DNA from: Candidatus Microgenomates bacterium
GTDB taxonomy: Bacteria > Patescibacteriota > Microgenomatia > UBA1406 > GWC2-37-13
Direction: 5' to 3'
Length of the DNA: 20,658 nucleotides
NCBI GenBank assembly: GCA_015491205.1
Contig: WFWI01000060.1
Span: 1-20,658, forward strand
The position numbers were made by a program, and so were the translations under genes. The stretch's first letter is position 1, and each line of letters begins with the position of its first letter. Shown here piece after piece: positions 20,370-20,658 of this stretch. The notes under the pieces are model-generated. The model made no database searches, had not been told where the DNA came from, and saw nothing but the letters and a program-made list of their open reading frames with translations.

Positions 20370-20392
20370 ATCTTACTATGCTCAAAAATCAA
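20365..20392 (-). promoter_or_regulatory. Promoter of the kinase-like operon
   Basis: Minus strand TTGATT (20387-20392), 16-nt spacer, TATTAT (20365-20370), ending 10 nt before the ATG. It shares the near-symmetrical GATAT-A-ATATC (20362-20372) with the divergent YqeY promoter. Confidence 0.5.
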
Positions 20393-20658
20393 CTGCAAAA
20401 GGATCAGATTAAAGCATTAAAGGAAGGGGATAAAAAGAGGCTTGAGATTTTGCGATTTATTCTATCGCGGGTGAAAAATAAAGAAATTGAAAAACAAAAG
20501 GAGCTCTCTGATGAAGAATTTATAGAAGTTTTAAGGAAAATTGAAAAAGAGCTTAACGAATCGCTTGAGTTCGCTCAAAAATCAAAAAGAGAAGATCTTG
20601 TTCAAAATTACAAATCCCAACTTGAAGTCGTCAAATCCTACCTTCCCAAGCCCTTAAC
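20378..20658 (+). CDS. yqeY: YqeY/GatB-related protein, N-terminal part (runs off the window)
   Basis: 93 complete codons from ATG 20378 are visible; the gene is cut by the window edge. The sequence fits the YqeY family closely: LQKDQIKALKEGDKKRLEIL, LSRVKNKEIEKQKELSDEEF, and SYLPKPL at the point where the helical first domain usually ends. Full YqeY is about 150 residues. The C-terminal half of the family resembles the tRNA-binding tail domain of GatB, and a link to tRNA or amidotransferase function has been proposed but not settled. It is divergent from the kinase-like gene with a 23-nt gap. Confidence 0.9.
   Translation, partial: MLKNQLQKDQIKALKEGDKKRLEILRFILSRVKNKEIEKQKELSDEEFIEVLRKIEKELNESLEFAQKSKREDLVQNYKSQLEVVKSYLPKPL

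Overview
This window looks like a contig from a Candidate Phyla Radiation (Patescibacteria) bacterium, most likely in or near Microgenomates. That is inferred from the set of genes, not from a database match. The DNA is AT-rich and densely packed. Enzymes are small (a 224-residue triosephosphate isomerase, a 157-residue RecO). It carries DUF4012, a short sugar-phosphate transferase, an archaeal/eukaryote-like single-chain glycyl-tRNA synthetase, PilN/PilO-like proteins, and membrane proteins with Pro/Thr-rich linkers. TGA is used as a normal stop, shown by several ATGA stop/start overlaps.

Layout. (1) Bases 1-4.2 kb are an accessory region. It holds an Rrf2-family Fe-S-type regulator, a 254-bp element with 25-bp terminal inverted repeats, a reading frame split by one in-frame TGA, and a 673-residue protein of unknown family. 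(2) 4.2-6.9 kb holds a UvrD/PcrA helicase and, divergently, TpiA, separated by a 263-bp spacer made of short periodic repeats. (3) 6.9-12.8 kb is a minus-strand run: GlyRS, an anchored protein, ribosomal protein S20, PilN-like, PilO-like, a small membrane protein, an FN3/Ig-like surface protein, and two further membrane proteins. (4) 12.8-17.1 kb is a tight minus-strand operon: HisRS, sugar-phosphate transferase, DUF4012 protein, short RecO. (5) 17.1-20.7 kb holds a DUF2905 membrane protein, a DsbA-like protein whose two half-domains appear in swapped order, a TrmA/RumA-type RNA methyltransferase, a degenerate cytosolic histidine-kinase-like protein, and the start of a divergent YqeY gene.

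The genes mix translation and repair housekeeping (HisRS, GlyRS, S20, RNA methyltransferase, RecO, helicase) with cell-surface functions (pilus assembly, glycan initiation, DUF4012, disulfide chemistry, anchored beta proteins). Two patterns run through the whole window. First, most operon-leading genes have a TATAAT-like -10 box ending only 6-10 nt before the start codon, which predicts leaderless or nearly leaderless mRNAs. S20 is the contrast, with a full AAGGAGGT ribosome-binding site. Second, spacers, and in two cases gene ends, contain arrays with a 7-nt period but different sequences, resembling the heptanucleotide repeats of filamentous cyanobacteria.

The strongest candidates for something undescribed are the circularly permuted DsbA-like protein, the heptamer arrays that run into coding sequence, the terminal-inverted-repeat element, and a set of arginine-rich orphan proteins that differ from their lysine-rich neighbours.
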